This document shows positions 61,387-64,000 of a DNA stretch of 64,000 bases, piece after piece. Below the pieces are notes generated by a model, which was not told the origin of the DNA, did not search any database, and was given only the letters and a program-made list of their open reading frames with translations. The stretch spans positions 47,131,058-47,195,057 of the forward strand of contig CM049310.1 in the NCBI GenBank assembly GCA_026874595.1, in the 5' to 3' direction. Source of the DNA: Sipunculus nudus (lineage: Eukaryota; Annelida; Sipuncula; Golfingiida; Sipunculidae). Within the stretch, counting starts at the first letter, position 1. The number at the start of each line of letters is the position of its first letter. Both the position numbers and the translations under genes were made by a program.

Positions 61387-63079
61387 CACACAGGAATAGA
61401 GCTTCGCCTCGTAACATTAGATACCTAAACATGCTAAATCAGGAATAAACTTTAAACGTGCTTCTTAATATATGTGTTACTTCTTAATATTTGTAAGAGA
61501 AAAATAGATCAATAAAAGTATGTTAATATCGTTAAGCCCACCAATAGTATATGAGTAGAAACGCCACAGGGAACGTGATCATGAATTGTAACTTCTTGTG
61601 ATCACGCACGCTATGACCTATTCCCGCCAGAATCATTATCCCGATAGCGAACCAGCCCTGAACGAAGATCCCGGCGCCCATACGGCGGGACTGGCCTATC
61701 ATCTCCATGACTACAAAACAGAGAAAACACAAATCCTGTAAGTCAGCGACGGAAATTGGGAGACATTTCGAAGTTTGTAAAAATATGGCTTAATATTAAA
61801 TAAAATAATTTAAAAATGACAACCTTACCATATACTTCAATATGCACAGTAAAATATGTAAAAAATAAAACGTTTTGTGAAAGATTATAAAGTTTCGTTA
61901 AAAAATAAAATATGTGTTCAGGGGTATAACATAATTTTGCTACACAAAGCCTGCAGACAACACATATTTTTGCACAGGAGTATACACAACCACCGGATTT
62001 GAACAATTAAAACCTTAATTTTGATTGATTTTGGACAATAATAATGATAAAATTTTGTTTAATGTGACCTGAGGACAAACACTATACCGTTGACATAATT
62101 GAATATTAATGTCACGTAACAACCTCCTTCACGAGTCAGGCTGAAAATAACAGCACAATTATTCACACGTTAATCTATCGATGATGAGAACCACGTTTGG
62201 ACTGAAATACTGAAAAAGTGTATAATGCAAAAAAAAAGATACAAAGTGGAGCGCAGCGTCACCGTACGTCAGCGTTCGAGACTAAGACTGCGTCAACCGA
62301 GCTCTTAGCAGTATTTGATAGGACATGGACGGTCTAAAGCAAGCCTATGTAACTCGAGTAAGGACAAAGCTGATTTTATTTGCATAGAAAATAGGGTAGT
62401 AAAGTATTAGAAGAATACGATTCTTTTGCTTCATCAATTTATCCTGAATTACAGTGATTATAAATTATTACCGTGTTGAGACCAAAATTTGAAATATATC
62501 AACGGCCCAAAACAGCTGCCGTTTGGAAGATGACTGTTTAATTTAAATGAAGTATAACCTGATCTTTGGAAAACCTCTGCTCGCTCTTAAGGAAAGGTTA
62601 CCGCGCATGTGTAGTTTAATGTATATGCATGGGGCAATTTTTAGATTGCAAAAAAATTTCAAATATGAAAACGGCAACATGTTGTCCGAGTCGCTAATTA
62701 CGTCACCCAATATGATTTTATATGGGCGATCAGCGTGCAAGTTCATGGCTAATATTTTATAATTCCAAATTTTCCTAAAAGATATAAGACAATGTTGATT
62801 TTTTTATACCTAGTTTTTTTACAGTCAGTTCCTATTAGTTCTAAAGTAGAGTTTGTCAGTTAAAAAAACGGTTAAATATATCATGTGTACCACTCTGTGT
62901 ATCCATATAACTATGTGAGCTTACCCATGACGAACGCTGTATTAAAGGACCCCGCCACGGCGGCTCCCGTCATGAACCTGGTGATCGCCCAGACCTCGTA
63001 CGTGCTCATCAGAGCCGTGGTAATCCCCAAGGCGAGGCAAAAGAACAGAGTCAAAACCAGCGTCTTGTGGCGTCCAAAC
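57117..63079 (-). CDS. SLC22-type organic ion transporter, 3' part (7 exons seen)
   Basis: Major facilitator carrier of the organic cation/anion/carnitine family, plasma membrane. Exons in transcript order with matching phases: 63079-62925 (FGRHKTLVLTLFFCLALG, RFMTGAAVAG), 61710-61542 (MEMIGQSRRMGAG, LQFMITFPVAF), 60988-60853 (WIVPESPRWYAIVGRF), 60356-60259 (RAYFIDLFLTPNMRKKSV), 59778-59558 (FANEFISVGFAKN, LIMDRIGRRWPL), 59141-58960 (YVYTAEVLPTAVRSVGVG, SRIGG), 57269-57117 (HYVWPPIPMIM, SLPETLDHKLPET). The GRR and PESPRW motifs and YTAE-LP-T-R-GVG-R-GG are hallmarks of SLC22. Missing are TM1, the large extracellular loop and TM2. The last exon could end at the TGA given here or be spliced at GGCAA|gtacgt. 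The first visible acceptor lies in a minisatellite. Substrate unknown. Confidence 0.85.
59785..59905. repeat. (AAT)n microsatellites in SLC22 intron
   Basis: Two (AAT)n blocks around an (ACT)n block. Further (AAT)n and (AAG)n lie at 60414-60512 in the neighbouring intron. Confidence 0.9.
61328..61382. repeat. (GA)n microsatellite in SLC22 intron
   Basis: About 54 bp of GA preceded by a poly-C run. Confidence 0.9.
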
Positions 63080-63428
63080 CTGTTAACAAAAGAACAGTGT
63101 CAAAGCCAGCGTCTTGTGGTGTCCAAACCTGTCAAGAAAAAAACAGTGTCAGAGTCAGTCTTGTTGCGTCCAGACCTGACAACGACAGAACAGCGTCAAA
63201 TCCAGCGTCTTGTGGCCTCCAAACCTGTCAACGAAAGAACAGCGTGAAAACAGGCGTCTTGTGGCGTCCAACTTTGTCAACAAAAATAGAGTATAAAAGT
63301 CAGCGTCTTGTGGCGACTTAACTTATAAAAAAGGAACAGTGCCAAAGCCAGGATATTGTGGCGACCAAACCTGTCAACGACAGATCAGTGTCAAAACAAG
63401 CATCTTGTGGTGTCCAAACCTGTCGAGG
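63041..63428 (-). repeat. 49-bp minisatellite derived from an exon edge
   Basis: About eight head-to-tail copies with the core CGTCTTGTGGCGTCC at roughly 63061, 63110, 63157, 63206, 63255, 63304, 63353 and 63402. On the gene strand each unit holds the splice acceptor (about 'gttgacag|G') plus the first ~40 nt of the SLC22 exon at 62925-63079. The first copy is the real exon edge; the others lie in the intron. Confidence 0.85.
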
Positions 63429-64000
63429 AAAGGACGCAATCAAAGAACTGGGACCAAGATATACTAGCTGCTCATGGCATCTATTTGCACTAAGGATGCG
63501 CAGCAATTCTTGCTAGCTCATTTGCAGGATGCTCATTGAACCCAGCATGTTCAATCCCCTTCTCCAAAAGCCCAAACAGGGTCATGCCTGTCTTATGGAA
63601 AGAATAAGATATGACGTAAGTATAATATTATTTTGAGAACAAAGTTTCTACCCAGGACCGGTAGACGCGCAAGTACTCTCGAAAAGAAGCTGTCAACTTT
63701 TCTTTTCAACACGAAACCCAAAGTATTTGATGACTGGCACCATAAACGCCACTTGGCAGTTCGCTCTTTTTCACGTGCAATACGGTTCAGATAGACAAAC
63801 AAGCTGACAATATGGACACTTCACTCGGGGTTTTCATCTGTATGTATAACAATTGTAGGTTTTTCAAAGGACCAAGGTACAATCTGCTCACGGATGATTT
63901 TAATGAGGAATTCCTCTGGTGTTTCTTTTATATTTTTTTATAAAGTTTATGCAACGACTTCAGCGTGTGCCACTTCCATGAAGCAAAGAAATGAAGGCGT
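63429..64000. other. Unassigned edge of window
   Basis: The next upstream SLC22 exon (the TM2 region) was looked for and not found. A minus-strand 69-codon frame at 63593-63802 has no motif I know. Confidence 0.4.

Noticed and set aside
1-64000. CRISPR arrays, operons, bacterial insertion sequences
   Set aside because: The window is intron-bearing eukaryotic DNA. The tandem arrays have no repeat-spacer structure and the mobile elements are MITE, LINE or SINE type.

Overview
This is eukaryotic nuclear DNA: AT-rich, full of (TA)n, (GA)n and (AAT)n microsatellites, G/C homopolymers, minisatellites and small inverted-repeat transposons, with genes split by GT-AG introns. The best-supported content is three complete two-domain (contiguous-dimer) arginine kinase-type phosphagen kinase genes. 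That fused architecture is known from several heterodont bivalves, among others, and the molluscan style of the protein and the repeat landscape agree, so I read the window as a bivalve chromosome. This is inference from gene family and composition, not from a search.

Layout. 1-17.5 kb holds no intact gene. It has frameshifted relics of a jelly-roll (LamG/ConA-like) domain gene at about 1.8, 10.1 and 15.0 kb, a LINE reverse-transcriptase remnant at 13.7-14.0 kb, several minisatellites and a duplicated block. 17.6-45.8 kb is the arginine kinase cluster: AK-1 (+, 17598-23594), AK-2 (-, 29705-34913) and AK-3 (+, 39689-45779), each with nine coding exons of nearly identical lengths. AK-1 and AK-2 are tail to tail. 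AK-2 and AK-3 are head to head and share a mirrored TATA/E-box promoter, which marks an inverted duplication. 45.8-50.3 kb is intergenic with three CAG-ended MITE-like elements. 50.3-52.0 kb is an intact single-exon acyl-CoA synthetase (ACSF2/AMP-binding type). 52-57 kb is intergenic with a CpG-rich 44-bp minisatellite. 57.1-63.1 kb is the 3' part of an SLC22-type MFS transporter gene on the minus strand; its N-terminal exons are not visible and probably lie beyond the window or in the unexplained last kilobase.

Functionally, the AK genes buffer ATP through a phosphoguanidine pool. The synthetase and the transporter are ordinary metabolic neighbours with no evident shared pathway. The most unusual observations are: signs of homogenisation between the two domains inside each AK gene; a non-canonical guanidino-specificity loop; an in-frame 30-nt candidate micro-exon in AK-3 that re-encodes that loop's flank; a duplicated intron segment with a decoy acceptor in AK-3; and a 49-bp minisatellite built from the 5' edge of an SLC22 exon and its splice acceptor. 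I found no wholly new gene system.
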